Positions 9,059 through 18,256 of a stretch of 41,572 nt of DNA are shown one piece after another. Position numbers and translations under genes: made by a program. The notes under the pieces are model-generated. The model had not been told where the DNA came from. It saw only the letters and a list, made by a program, of their open reading frames with translations, and made no database searches. This DNA is from Candidatus Omnitrophota bacterium. Its GTDB lineage: Bacteria > Hinthialibacterota > Hinthialibacteria > Hinthialibacterales > Hinthialibacteraceae. The stretch lies in assembly GCA_016934335.1 (NCBI GenBank), contig JAFGTC010000104.1:1-41572 (forward strand). The letters run 5' to 3'. Each line of letters begins with the position of its first letter. Positions within the stretch are counted from its first letter, which is position 1.

Positions 9059-10219
9059 ATGCATGATTGGATGGAGATCAAAAATCAGATTGATCAATAC
9101 GTTGTCCGGTTATCGGAACTCCACGCCATTCGAAAAAAATGCATCGAGGAAAGCGTTCAAATCTTGCACGGCGAATTGAGCGCAAACTGGTCGATATGGA
9201 AAGAAGCGGCTCAACAGGAAATCCGGCGTCTGGCGCCCGATTTCGACGAAGCGCCCGACGCCGTTTATCCGGTCGCCGGCAATCCCCCGCCCGCCGTGCT
9301 GATCTCGAGCGACGGTTCGCAGATCTTCCCCAACCGGCATGAGATCGCCCCACTGGCGTTGATCACCACAAGCCGCATTCGCATCGATTACGATCGCTAC
9401 CGGGAAACGCCCCTGATGGACAGCCGGGCGCGAATTTTTTTGCAGGAAGATTTCAACGATCGACTCGGCGCCAAACGCGAAATCGCTTTCGAAGACTTGA
9501 TCTCCGACGAGCGCGCTTTGGAAGAAATGGAGACGCTCGCCCATTTGGCGCACGAGCCCTTTTCCAAAAATCGCGATACGCCGATCATCGCGCTCAGCGA
9601 CGGCAGCCTGATCTTATGGCGATTGGCGGAGAGATATGAACGCGACTATGAGGCGGCGATCATCGAAAAATACATCGCCGTTCTGGAGCGATTCGAGCAG
9701 AGTCAAATCCCCCTCGCCGGATACATCAGCAGTTCGAACAGCCGCGAAGTGGTGAACTTAATCCGTCTTGTGAAAGAATCTCAGCGGTCGGATTGGTTAT
9801 TTTCAGAACAGGAAAACGATCCGGTGGTTACGGATTCAGAAATCTTTTCCCGCGTTTTGCGCAAAGGGCAGCGCTCCACCCTGTTTCATTCTCAATCCAA
9901 AATCATTCTGGAAAAATACGGCGATCAGCGAATTTCTTACTTTTATCTGCATGTCGGCGACGAAATCGCCAAGGTCGAAATCCCCCGCTGGATCGCATCC
10001 GATCCAAAGCGCGTCGACGGCGTCGCCGCCTATTGCCTGCAGCAGTCGCAGATCGGCGGCGGCTACCCCATCGTGCTGTCCGAAGCGCATGAACACGCCG
10101 TGGTTCGCGGGCCGGATCGCGAGACGTTCTACCGGTTGGTGGAAGAGGCTCTGCGCCGCCGCGGCGCCGACCCGCGATATTCATCCAAGCATCTGCGCAA
10201 GCGCGTTCCTTTGACCTAG
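9059..10219 (+). CDS. nurA: NurA-domain nuclease
   Basis: Predicted metal-dependent RNase H-fold 5'-3' nuclease of the NurA family, which in archaea resects DNA ends together with the HerA translocase. In the 386-aa product the two hallmark acidic strands are visible: VLISSDGSQIF with Asp85, and PIIALSDGSLIL with Asp181; a conserved His lies in LSEAHEHAVV near the C-terminus. The N-terminal 60 residues form a helix as in other NurA proteins. The start has GGGAGAAG upstream and lies 12 bases after the pcrA stop, so the two are co-transcribed. No HerA gene is in the window; the pairing is with an SF1A helicase instead. Divergent N-terminal residues mean the family call is good but activity is inferred. 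Confidence 0.8.
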   Translation: MHDWMEIKNQIDQYVVRLSELHAIRKKCIEESVQILHGELSANWSIWKEAAQQEIRRLAPDFDEAPDAVYPVAGNPPPAVLISSDGSQIFPNRHEIAPLALITTSRIRIDYDRYRETPLMDSRARIFLQEDFNDRLGAKREIAFEDLISDERALEEMETLAHLAHEPFSKNRDTPIIALSDGSLILWRLAERYERDYEAAIIEKYIAVLERFEQSQIPLAGYISSSNSREVVNLIRLVKESQRSDWLFSEQENDPVVTDSEIFSRVLRKGQRSTLFHSQSKIILEKYGDQRISYFYLHVGDEIAKVEIPRWIASDPKRVDGVAAYCLQQSQIGGGYPIVLSEAHEHAVVRGPDRETFYRLVEEALRRRGADPRYSSKHLRKRVPLT

Positions 10220-10234
10220 CCTTGCTTCTTTTAA

Positions 10235-10990
10235 TTAGTATCCTTCCAAAATCCTCTCCGCCAGCATGGATGGAATCTTCGCCTCCAGCATGTGCCGATA
10301 CTCGGCGCGATTATCATATTCCAGCCGCCTGAATGTGAGCCGGCGCTCCTCCGCATCCCAAATCACAAATGAAGAGCGCGGATCGCCGTCGCGCGGCTGC
10401 CCCAGGCTTCCCGGATTGACTAAATAGCGCAGGCCGTCGTCGAGAGGCAGCGCAAACTCATCTCCCTCGACATGAATTATGTCGATCCCTTCTTTTTTAG
10501 AAGGATCCGCGGGCTGCGTATAAACAACAGGGATATGCGTGTGCCCGAAAAAACCCAGCGGCGTGGGCATCGCATTCATCGACGCCGCCGCCTCCTCCAA
10601 ATCGGTTACATAAAGAAATTCTTTGGGCGCGGAAAAATCGCTGTGCGTGATGGATGCTGATTCGTCAATCTGCAGAGTGAATGGTAAATTCTCCAGCACG
10701 GCAAGGTATTCCGGCAATAAGACGCCCGCCTGCCATTCGATGACTTCCAACGCAAAAATGTTGAAATTCTCCCGCTCCTTTTCGCAAAACATGGCATAGT
10801 CATGATTGCCCGCCGCCCACGGCGTTTTTCTCTCGAGCAGAAATTGGATGCATTCGTTCGGCCGCGAAGAGTAGCCGGCGATATCGCCCACACAAATCGG
10901 CTGAAGGCCGGGATTCGAATCGATGTATGCCAGGAAGGTTGTCAGCGCTTCGTAATTGCTATGAACATCGCCAAAAATAGCGTATTTCAT
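10235..10990 (-). CDS. YfcE-like calcineurin metallophosphoesterase
   Basis: Cytoplasmic dinuclear-metal phosphoesterase. The 251-aa product shows the full set of ligands: GDVHSN with Asp8 and His10, VGDIAGY with Asp36, GNHD with Asn62/His63, the His of SITHSDF, and GHTH near residue 149. The short CPD1/YfcE architecture fits phosphodiesterases and small phosphatases; a substrate cannot be named. It starts 15 bases after the stop of the Ser/Thr kinase gene on the same strand, with no clear ribosome site of its own, so translation may depend on the upstream gene. The context suggests (inference) it could oppose or accompany kinase signalling, although true PPP protein phosphatases carry an extra GDLVDRG-type motif, which I do not see. 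Confidence 0.9.
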   Translation of the reverse strand: MKYAIFGDVHSNYEALTTFLAYIDSNPGLQPICVGDIAGYSSRPNECIQFLLERKTPWAAGNHDYAMFCEKERENFNIFALEVIEWQAGVLLPEYLAVLENLPFTLQIDESASITHSDFSAPKEFLYVTDLEEAAASMNAMPTPLGFFGHTHIPVVYTQPADPSKKEGIDIIHVEGDEFALPLDDGLRYLVNPGSLGQPRDGDPRSSFVIWDAEERRLTFRRLEYDNRAEYRHMLEAKIPSMLAERILEGY

Positions 10991-11005
10991 ATTGGTTTAC
11001 ACGGT

Positions 11006-12823
11006 CTACTTCACGCGAGAACGTATTTCCTCTTTCAAGGCTTGCACGTTCTCCCCCTTCTCCTCCGCCATGACGAGATACTGCCAGGCTTCGCCGTATC
11101 GCCGCATGCCATTCAAAGCCTCGGCGATTTCTCGATAACAGAATCCGTCGCCGCCCCCTGTCTGCGCGGCCGCCTTCCATAATTCGACGGCGTTCTCTCC
11201 CCGGTTTAATGCACTGTAAATCGCCCCCAAACGATGCAGCGAAACAAACGACTTGGGACGCGCTTTCACGGCCCGATCCGCCCATTCAAGCGCCAGAGAT
11301 CCCCGTCGAAGATCCAGGCTCAATTCCGCCATGCGAACGAGGCTCTCCACATCCTCCGGATTTTCATGAAGATGCTTCTCCAAAACAATAAAAAGTTTCT
11401 CTTGATCGCCGGATCGCTCGAAAAGATCGATCAACAGGCGATAAAAGGGGCTCTTATCTCGGCAATAGCGCGATCCTTCCATCAAAAGAATCTCCGCTTT
11501 GTATGGCTTCCCTCGTTTGATATGCAGACTCGCTAATTCCAGATACGCGTCGGGCCGCTCCGGCGCCAGTCGAATGGCGTTGTAGAGATGCTTTTCGGCT
11601 TTGGAATCAAAGGAAAAAGCAAGATACGCCTTGCCCAGCATTTCATGAATTTCCGGATGATCGTGCATCCCCTTCAGCGCTTCGTTCAATTCGATAATCG
11701 CCCGGTTGGCCTGTCCCGACAAAAAACTGCATCGACCCAGCCAGTAATAGACTTCCATGCAAGCTGAATCCAGTTGAACGGCTTTCAGCAGTTCGGAGCG
11801 GGCGTGCGCGTACTGGTGCAGCAGCGCAAACGATTTCGCCCGCTCCAGATATTCCACCAACGTCAGCGGAAACCCGCTTCGAATGGATTGAGGGCGTTCA
11901 AAAAAAGTGAACTCATACAAATCGATCAATTCCATACGCAAAGAATCGAATGAATCAAACCGGTCGCCGGGACGCTTCTCGAGACACTTGAGAATCAACT
12001 GACATAACTCGTCGGGAACTCTTGGATTGATGCTCTGGGGAGATGCCGGTTTCTCTTGAATTTGAGCGAGGATCGTTTCATCGACCGTCGCTCGATGAAA
12101 GGGAAGCTGCCTTGTAGTCATGTGATACAAAATGCATCCAAACGAATAAATATCCGATCGCGTATCCAGAGTTCGGCACTGGCATTGTTCGGGAGAAGCG
12201 TAGGCCGGCGCGCCTTCCATGCGCTTCGCCCACTCGGACGGCGTGGCGCCGGCGCCGATGTTTTGATTGGATCGATCTGAGCCGCCGTCTTCGTTCTCCA
12301 TCAAAGGGCTGATTGTCATTCCAAAATCGCTGATTTTCGGCGTCCCTTCCCGCCCGATCAGGATATTTTCCGATTTCAAATCCCTGTGCACTAAATCGGG
12401 AAACTTGGTCAACGCATGAATCATGCCGTCGCAAATGTGAATCGCGATTTGAAGAACCTGCCGATAATCGATGGTTTGAGTAAAAAGCCGATCCTTTAGC
12501 GTCGCTCCCCGAACATTATCGGCGATGACACGCTCTAAAAACAGATAGGGATGATTGTCGATCAGCTTCAAAAAGCGAGCCTCGACGATATTCGGATGCC
12601 TCTCCAATTGAATCCATATGGAAGCTTCCGTCAGAAATTGCCGACGGCCGGCCTCCGTATCGAGAAGACGCTCGTCAAACGTCTTCACGGCGACGGGTTC
12701 GTCCTTCTCAATATCAGAGCAAAGATAGACAATCCCCATGTTTCCGCGTTTTACGTCGTCCACTCGATAGCGATCGTCTATGATGTCGCCCGCATTAAAA
12801 GGCGTAAATTCATTGGAATTCAT
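11006..12823 (-). CDS. Ser/Thr protein kinase with C-terminal TPR array
   Basis: Hanks-type protein kinase, residues about 18-310, followed by six or seven TPRs (about 330-590). Kinase motifs: P-loop RGNMGIVYL at 26-34, Lys47 in VAVK, HRDLKSEN at 146-152 with catalytic Asp148, DFG at 166-168, APAYASPEQ in the activation segment, DIYSFGC, and a final Arg in GDRF. The first glycine of the GxGxxG loop is replaced (KRGNMG), which is tolerated in some kinases. There is no transmembrane segment or PASTA domain, so it is cytoplasmic, and the TPRs probably recruit clients. The 605-aa length is ordinary for kinase-TPR fusions. The start ATG has only a distant AAAGGTGA. The metallophosphoesterase gene follows after 15 bases. 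Confidence 0.93.
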   Translation of the reverse strand: MNSNEFTPFNAGDIIDDRYRVDDVKRGNMGIVYLCSDIEKDEPVAVKTFDERLLDTEAGRRQFLTEASIWIQLERHPNIVEARFLKLIDNHPYLFLERVIADNVRGATLKDRLFTQTIDYRQVLQIAIHICDGMIHALTKFPDLVHRDLKSENILIGREGTPKISDFGMTISPLMENEDGGSDRSNQNIGAGATPSEWAKRMEGAPAYASPEQCQCRTLDTRSDIYSFGCILYHMTTRQLPFHRATVDETILAQIQEKPASPQSINPRVPDELCQLILKCLEKRPGDRFDSFDSLRMELIDLYEFTFFERPQSIRSGFPLTLVEYLERAKSFALLHQYAHARSELLKAVQLDSACMEVYYWLGRCSFLSGQANRAIIELNEALKGMHDHPEIHEMLGKAYLAFSFDSKAEKHLYNAIRLAPERPDAYLELASLHIKRGKPYKAEILLMEGSRYCRDKSPFYRLLIDLFERSGDQEKLFIVLEKHLHENPEDVESLVRMAELSLDLRRGSLALEWADRAVKARPKSFVSLHRLGAIYSALNRGENAVELWKAAAQTGGGDGFCYREIAEALNGMRRYGEAWQYLVMAEEKGENVQALKEEIRSRVK

Positions 12824-13066
12824 TGAATTATTTACGTTTCACCTTTAAGATTCACATGGAGCGCGCACCGGAGCCTTGCACGGACTGGCGCATCCTCCGA
12901 ATGCGGCTCATTGTAGATCATTTTCTAGCAAAATGAAATTAGTACGCCGAGCGCATAACTTGGCGAATTCTCTTTTTCTCCAAAGCGGCGCATCATAGTA
13001 AAACGCACTGTCTATGAATGCGCCGGAAACGAGAAATATTTATAAGGTTATGAGAGGAGCATCACA

Positions 13067-14374
13067 ATGGAGTATTTCCCTGGCATTACCCCAATTCAAT
13101 ATGAAGGCCCCGATTCCAAAAATCCGTTGGCTTTCAAGCATTACAATCCCGGCGAAGTCGTTATGGGAAAAAGCATGGCGGAGCATCTTCGCTTTTCCGT
13201 CTGTTATTGGCACACTTTCAAGTCGCTTGGCGCCGATCCCTTCGGACCGGGAACCATGATTCGCGAGTACAACAACTCGAGCGATCCCATGAAAATAGCC
13301 GAAATGACGATGGACGCCGCCTTCGAGTTCTTCACCAAACTCGGCGCGCCGTTCTGGTGCTTCCACGATCGAGACATCGCCCCCGAAGCCGACAACCTGT
13401 TGGAAACCAACAAGCGTTTGGATCACATTGTTCAAATCGCCAAAAAGAAACAAGACGAAACGGGCATAAAACTGCTGTGGGGAACAACGAACATGTTCTC
13501 GCACAGACGCTTCCTGGCCGGCGCCAGCACCAATCCTTCGCCGGCCGTCTACGCCTACGCCGCCAGTCAAGTGAAAAAAGCCATGGAGGTCACCCATGAA
13601 CTGGGCGGCGCCGGTTATGTCTTCTGGGGCGGACGCGAGGGATACGATACCCTCCTCAACACCGACATGAAGCGCGAGTTGGACCACCTGGGCGCGTTCA
13701 TGAACATGGCGGTCGACTATAAGAAAAAAATCGGCTTCGACGGCCAGTTCTACATCGAACCCAAACCCAAAGAACCCACCAAGCATCAATACGACTTCGA
13801 CGCCGGCAGCTGCTACGCCTTCCTGCAGAAATACGGACTGGCGGATCAGTTCAAACTGAACATCGAAGCCAATCACGCCACCCTGGCCGGCCATACCTTC
13901 CACCACGAACTGGCCTACTGCGCCGCCAACGGCATTCTTGGATCGGTCGACGCCAACCGCGGCGACCTGCTTTTAGGCTGGGACACCGACCAGTTCCCCA
14001 CCGATCTCTACGACACCAGCCTGGCCATGTGCATTATTCTTCAAAACGGCGGATTCACGACCGGCGGCCTCAATTTCGATGCAAAAGTGCGGCGTCAATC
14101 CATTGATCCCGACGACCTGTTCCACGCTCACATCGGCGGAATGGACGCCTTCGCGCGCGGATTGAAGATCGCCGCCCGCATTCTCGAAGAGAAGCCGTTC
14201 GGAGGCTTCATCCAAAAACGCTACGCCGGCTGGGATGAACAGCTGGGCGCCGACATCGAAAACGGCAAGGTCGGATTCGAAGAGTTGGAGGCATACACGC
14301 TGAAAAACGGCGAACCCGCGGTGCAAAGCGGGCGGCAGGAAATGTTAGAGAATATTCTGAACGAATATATCTAA
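13067..14374 (+). CDS. xylA: Class II xylose isomerase
   Basis: Converts D-xylose to D-xylulose (and D-glucose to D-fructose in vitro) using two divalent metals. The 435-aa length and long N-terminus identify the class II type. Visible: catalytic FHDRD with His100/Asp103, [27 protein letters not shown] metal Glu and Lys, [24 protein letters not shown], and the closing [14 protein letters not shown]. The ATG follows AGAGGAG at 13053-13059. No xylulokinase or xylose transporter is adjacent; the gene is monocistronic and ends in a strong palindromic terminator shared with the convergent URO-D gene. The upstream 243 bases, divergent from the kinase gene, show no clear regulator site. Confidence 0.97.
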   Translation: MEYFPGITPIQYEGPDSKNPLAFKHYNPGEVVMGKSMAEHLRFSVCYWHTFKSLGADPFGPGTMIREYNNSSDPMKIAEMTMDAAFEFFTKLGAPFWCFHDRDIAPEADNLLETNKRLDHIVQIAKKKQDETGIKLLWGTTNMFSHRRFLAGASTNPSPAVYAYAASQVKKAMEVTHELGGAGYVFWGGREGYDTLLNTDMKRELDHLGAFMNMAVDYKKKIGFDGQFYIEPKPKEPTKHQYDFDAGSCYAFLQKYGLADQFKLNIEANHATLAGHTFHHELAYCAANGILGSVDANRGDLLLGWDTDQFPTDLYDTSLAMCIILQNGGFTTGGLNFDAKVRRQSIDPDDLFHAHIGGMDAFARGLKIAARILEEKPFGGFIQKRYAGWDEQLGADIENGKVGFEELEAYTLKNGEPAVQSGRQEMLENILNEYI

Positions 14375-14400
14375 TTCAAACCATACGATTCGTTATATCG

Positions 14401-14433
14401 GCAGGGGCGCATTGCAATGCGCCCCTGCCTCTT
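14401..14433. terminator. Perfect 28-base palindrome, bidirectional terminator
   Basis: Positions 14401-14428 are perfectly self-complementary (arms GCAGGGGCGCATTG / CAATGCGCCCCTGC). It lies 26 bases after the xylA stop and only four before the stop of the opposite gene, followed by CTCTTTATTT. The outer ten bases of each arm recur at 22771-22798. Confidence 0.85.
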
Positions 14434-15695
14434 TATTTCATCCCGTTAAATTCCTTGACGGCGTCGAACATAGCGGCGATGTTCTCCACCGGCGTATTCG
14501 CCTGAACATTATGAACTGCGTTGAAAACGAATCCGCCGCCGGGCGAAAAAATCTCGCAGCGCTGCAAAACTTCACCGCGCACCTGCTCCGGCGTTCCAAA
14601 GGGCAGCGTTTTCTGCGTATCCACGCCGCCGCCCCAAAAAACCAGCCGGTCTCCATACGCTTCTTTCAATGATTTTGGATCCATTCCCTTCGCCGAACAC
14701 TGAACCGGATTGATGATGTCGAATCCGGATTCGATGAAATCGTTCATAAACGACGCCACGGCCCCGCAGGAATGCTTGAAAGTTTTCCAGGACGTATTGG
14801 CGTGAATCCAGTCGTTCATGCGCTTGTAATAGGGCATATATAAATCACGATAGGTCGCCGCCGAGCAGAACGTCGAGGTCTGCGTGCCGAAATCCGTTCC
14901 GCAAATATAGAACACATCGATAAACTCGCCGCACTTTTCATTCAGCTTCCGCAAATTTTCCAGCGCGTACTCGCACTGCTTCGAAAAGACCGCATGGATA
15001 TAATCCGGCCTTGTCGCGACAGACATATACCATTCCGCCACATCCCGAATGCCTTTGGGATGCTTCAATTGAACGGCCGGCACGCGCGCGATGTCGCCGA
15101 AAGCCGTCCCGTTGATCTTGCCGACCACGGCCCGGCCTTGCGCGGCGGCCTCGCGGATTCCATCCGCCAAAACATCCGCCTCCGCGTCGGATAGAATCCC
15201 ATACTCCTCCAGATTGTCTTCCGGATCGAGCGCCTCTTCATCGATGGGATCCTGACGCATCAAAGCGTCGAAATAGAACCCGCCGCTCGGCATAATGCCG
15301 CTGGGCGGCGCCGTCTTGTCGCCTTGAGGATACATATAAATGTCGCCGTTTTCATCCGGCTCGATATTGAACTTCTCCGGAGCCAGCACGACCAAATCGC
15401 GCCCCGGCATCTTCCATTCCTTCCAATGTTCATTGGGAAATCCGAATCCCGTCGACGGAGGAAACGGGCCGTCCACATCGATTCCCAAAACCTCCTTCAA
15501 ATCTTCATCGATCCATCCCAGCAGCTGGTGCGGTTCATGGACTTTGACCGGCTTTTTCTCCAAACCGTAATAATCGCGCAGCGCGGCGACGCAGGTTACA
15601 TGCATGCTCGTTACATTGGTGCTTCCAAAATCGATGGGGATGCGCTCCGGCTGCTTGTGATTCAACGCGGCCCAAACTTGCTTTTTACAATCCAT
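14433..15695 (-). CDS. Uroporphyrinogen decarboxylase-superfamily protein
   Basis: The 420-aa product belongs to the URO-D / corrinoid-methyltransferase (MtaA/CmuA-like) superfamily, not to authentic HemE. It starts RIPIDFGS and ends with the family features FKHSCGAV (His/Cys as in zinc-binding methyltransferase members), IINPVQCSAKGMDPKSLKEAYG, LVFWGGGVDTQ and an HNVQANTPVENI tail. The HemE N-terminal RQAGR porphyrin loop is absent. Members of this clade often sit in sugar- or aromatic-degradation loci with unknown substrates. The ATG at 15695 follows GAGGTGA six bases upstream; the open frame goes 37 codons further, but that part overlaps the EF-G terminator and is not protein-like. Convergent with xylA. 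Confidence 0.85.
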   Translation of the reverse strand: MDCKKQVWAALNHKQPERIPIDFGSTNVTSMHVTCVAALRDYYGLEKKPVKVHEPHQLLGWIDEDLKEVLGIDVDGPFPPSTGFGFPNEHWKEWKMPGRDLVVLAPEKFNIEPDENGDIYMYPQGDKTAPPSGIMPSGGFYFDALMRQDPIDEEALDPEDNLEEYGILSDAEADVLADGIREAAAQGRAVVGKINGTAFGDIARVPAVQLKHPKGIRDVAEWYMSVATRPDYIHAVFSKQCEYALENLRKLNEKCGEFIDVFYICGTDFGTQTSTFCSAATYRDLYMPYYKRMNDWIHANTSWKTFKHSCGAVASFMNDFIESGFDIINPVQCSAKGMDPKSLKEAYGDRLVFWGGGVDTQKTLPFGTPEQVRGEVLQRCEIFSPGGGFVFNAVHNVQANTPVENIAAMFDAVKEFNGMK

Positions 15696-15811
15696 TCGCT
15701 CACCTCGATGCTCACGAAACATAATTTTCCAATCTTCCCAGTTATACCGCAGAATGCCCCGAGGACAAAGCGGCCGGCAGCGCTCCCGCTTCTCCGGATG
15801 CGCCAATAAAA

Positions 15812-15837
15812 ATAGGGCGGGACAAAGCCCGCCCTAT
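15812..15837 (-). terminator. Intrinsic terminator of the EF-G-like gene
   Basis: A ten-base perfect stem (15812-15821 with 15828-15837, core TAGGGCGGG / CCCGCCCTA) and six-base loop. Read on the minus strand it is followed by TTTTATT. It lies about 42 bases beyond the stop at 15879. Confidence 0.85.
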
Positions 15838-15878
15838 CCGAATTTTGAAGCGACAGCGAAAAAACGCCGCCGGCGAAA

Positions 15879-17972
15879 TTACTCTTCTTCCGCCTCTTCC
15901 ATCTTGCTCTCCGAAACGATTTTTTCGGCGATTTCATGAGGAACCTGCTCGTAATTGGAGAAGGTCATTTCAAAACTGCCGCGGCCCTGAGTAATGGAGC
16001 GCAGATCGATGGAATAGGTGTACATTTCGGCCAAGGGGACGCTGGCTCGAATCACCTGCTTCCCTGCGCCGGCCGAATCCATGCCCAGAACGCGGCCTCG
16101 GCGCGAATTCAAATCGCCCATCACGTCTCCCATGTACGATTCGGGGATGGTCACTTGAACGTCCATGATCGGTTCGAGCAGAACCGGCTTGCAATTCTCC
16201 CGAGCCACCTGGCGGAAGCACATGGATGAAGCGATCTTAAACGCCATTTCCGACGAATCGACGTCGTGGTACTGCCCGTCAAAAAGTTCGACGCAGATGT
16301 CGACGACTGGATATCCGGCGATGACGCCGCGAGTCATGGCATCGGCGACTCCCTTTTCGACGGCGGGGATAAACTTCGTAGGAACGGCTCCGCCGAAGAT
16401 GCTGTTGACGAATTCAAACTGCTTGCCGCGCTCCAGCGGCTTCAAACGCATTTGCACTTCGCCGAACTGCCCCCGGCCGCCGGACTGCTTTTTGTGGCGA
16501 TAGCGCCCTTCGCCCTGCATCGTGATGGTTTCGCGATACGCGACTTTCGGCACTTTCATTTCCACATTCAACTTGAATTGATTTTTCAACCGGCTGGCGA
16601 TCAATTCGATCTGCATGTTGCCTGCGGCGCTGATGACGGTCTCGTTGGTCTCCTGACTTCTCGCCACGCGAATCGTGGGATCGCCGGAAATGATTTTGGG
16701 CATGGCGGAGCCGATTTTGTCTTCTTCGTTTTTATCCGCCGCTTTGACCGCCATATGAATGGGAGGCTGAGGATACTGCGTCGGCGCCACCTTCAATGCG
16801 TTGGGCCCCGAAGAAAGCGTGTCATTCGTATCGAAGCCTTCGATTTTTGTCACCGCAATAATATCCCCGACGCTTGCCATATTAATAGCGTTGTACTTCT
16901 TTCCATTGACCGACAGGATGTGCCCGACTCGGCTCCGATTGCCTTTCGTCACATTATGCCATTCGCTTTCCGGATTAAGATCGCCGCTGAATACGCGAAT
17001 ATACGACACCTTGCCGGCGAACGGATCGATGGTGCTCTTGAACACGAAGCCGACTCCCTCGCCGCCTTCCTTCATTTCCTGCTCGATCACTTTCTCATCG
17101 CCCTTTTCGAGAACTTGATACGAACCGCGAGCCAGCGGATCCGGCAGATAACTGATCAATCCCTCGACCAACGATTGGATGCCGATCGAATCATAGGCGT
17201 TCGTCACAAAAATTGGGACGATGGCGCCCTGCAGCGCGCCGTCCGCCAATCCCTTGCGAATCTCATCGTTCGATATTTTCTCATCGGAGAGATAGCGCTC
17301 CATCAATGCTTCGTCGGCATAAACCGAAGCCTCGATCATTTTTTGACGGTATTCTTCGACTTCATCGCTCAGATCGTCGGGAATATTTTCTTGTTTGCTC
17401 ACCTTGCCGGCATTATCAAACGTCTCCAGCTTGTTCTGAATCAAATCGACTACGCCGCTGAACGAACTTTCTTTCCCGTTCGGGAAGCGAACCGGACACA
17501 CCTGGGCCCCCAAAACCTCCTCCAACGACTTCAAACAAGCGCCAAAATCGGCCCGCTCTTTATCCATCCGATTGACGACTACGCAGCGCGGGATGTTATA
17601 TTCTTCCACGTACTCCCAAATTTTTTCGGTTTCGACTTCAACGCCGTTTTGCGCGTTAATGACCAGAACCACGCCGTCGACTGCGCGCAGAGCCCCCTTG
17701 ATGTCGCCGACAAAATCGGAATATCCCGGAGTATCTATCAGATTTAAGATATGTCCTCTATATTCGCATTGAAGCAGTTTAGACGTAAGCGTATGCTTCT
17801 TATCCTTCTCTTCATCTAAATAATCGCCGGTGGTGTTGCCGTCATCGATTCTTCCCAGACGATCTATCGCGCCTGTAAAATACAAGATAGCCTCGATCAG
17901 CGATGTTTTTCCCGCTCCATGATGTCCTATTACAGCAATATTCCGTTTTTTGCCAACCTCGACATCCTTCAT
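15879..17972 (-). CDS. EF-G-like translational GTPase (EF-G2 type)
   Basis: Five-domain EF-G-type GTPase of 697 aa. GTPase motifs: G1 GHHGAGKT at residues 16-23, G3 DTPGYSDF, G4 NRMDK, and a G5-like stretch before domain II. Domains II-V follow, with domain IV YRHKKQSGGRGQFGEV (the conserved GGxGQF) and a C-terminal GRGSFEMTFSNYEQVP. The G1 loop differs from canonical AHIDAGKTT of EF-G1 and matches the EF-G2/FusA-like paralogues, whose role (translocation backup, recycling or regulation) is not settled; the sequence does not decide this. AAGGAG precedes the ATG by eight bases. The acidic EEAEEE tail is noteworthy. It is not with rpsL/rpsG/tuf, which supports the paralogue reading. It terminates at 15812-15837. 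Confidence 0.92.
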   Translation of the reverse strand: MKDVEVGKKRNIAVIGHHGAGKTSLIEAILYFTGAIDRLGRIDDGNTTGDYLDEEKDKKHTLTSKLLQCEYRGHILNLIDTPGYSDFVGDIKGALRAVDGVVLVINAQNGVEVETEKIWEYVEEYNIPRCVVVNRMDKERADFGACLKSLEEVLGAQVCPVRFPNGKESSFSGVVDLIQNKLETFDNAGKVSKQENIPDDLSDEVEEYRQKMIEASVYADEALMERYLSDEKISNDEIRKGLADGALQGAIVPIFVTNAYDSIGIQSLVEGLISYLPDPLARGSYQVLEKGDEKVIEQEMKEGGEGVGFVFKSTIDPFAGKVSYIRVFSGDLNPESEWHNVTKGNRSRVGHILSVNGKKYNAINMASVGDIIAVTKIEGFDTNDTLSSGPNALKVAPTQYPQPPIHMAVKAADKNEEDKIGSAMPKIISGDPTIRVARSQETNETVISAAGNMQIELIASRLKNQFKLNVEMKVPKVAYRETITMQGEGRYRHKKQSGGRGQFGEVQMRLKPLERGKQFEFVNSIFGGAVPTKFIPAVEKGVADAMTRGVIAGYPVVDICVELFDGQYHDVDSSEMAFKIASSMCFRQVARENCKPVLLEPIMDVQVTIPESYMGDVMGDLNSRRGRVLGMDSAGAGKQVIRASVPLAEMYTYSIDLRSITQGRGSFEMTFSNYEQVPHEIAEKIVSESKMEEAEEE

Positions 17973-18256
17973 ATACCTGACTCCTTCTTCGGCTTCTGAA
18001 ATCGATCTGTATAGACGGCTTTTGAGAGCTTAGATTTTCCCATTCCCCGGAGGATTCCCCAATCGAATCGAATTCAATTTTGTACTTTCTCCCACAAAAA
18101 CTCCCGGGCCGATCTACAACATAACGCTTAACGTTATCCCTGAATGTTCTGCGAATCAATGGTAAGAGCACCCAGATTACCAACGCCGACCGCGACGAAC
18201 AAGGGATGCGCGGTTATTCCATACGCAATATCGATTTTTTCTACAGAATGCAAATA
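17973..18256. promoter_or_regulatory. EF-G upstream region with inverted repeat
   Basis: The 284 bases between dprA and the EF-G gene contain the near-palindrome ATAACG-CTTAA-CGTTAT at 18121-18137, about 150 bases ahead of the EF-G start. This could be an operator, or be chance. No convincing -35/-10 pair or gene was found. Confidence 0.3.

Noticed and set aside
15696..15806. 37-codon N-terminal extension of the URO-D-family frame
   Set aside because: Arg/Pro-rich and it overlaps the opposite gene's terminator region; the GAGGTGA-ATG at 15695 is a better start.
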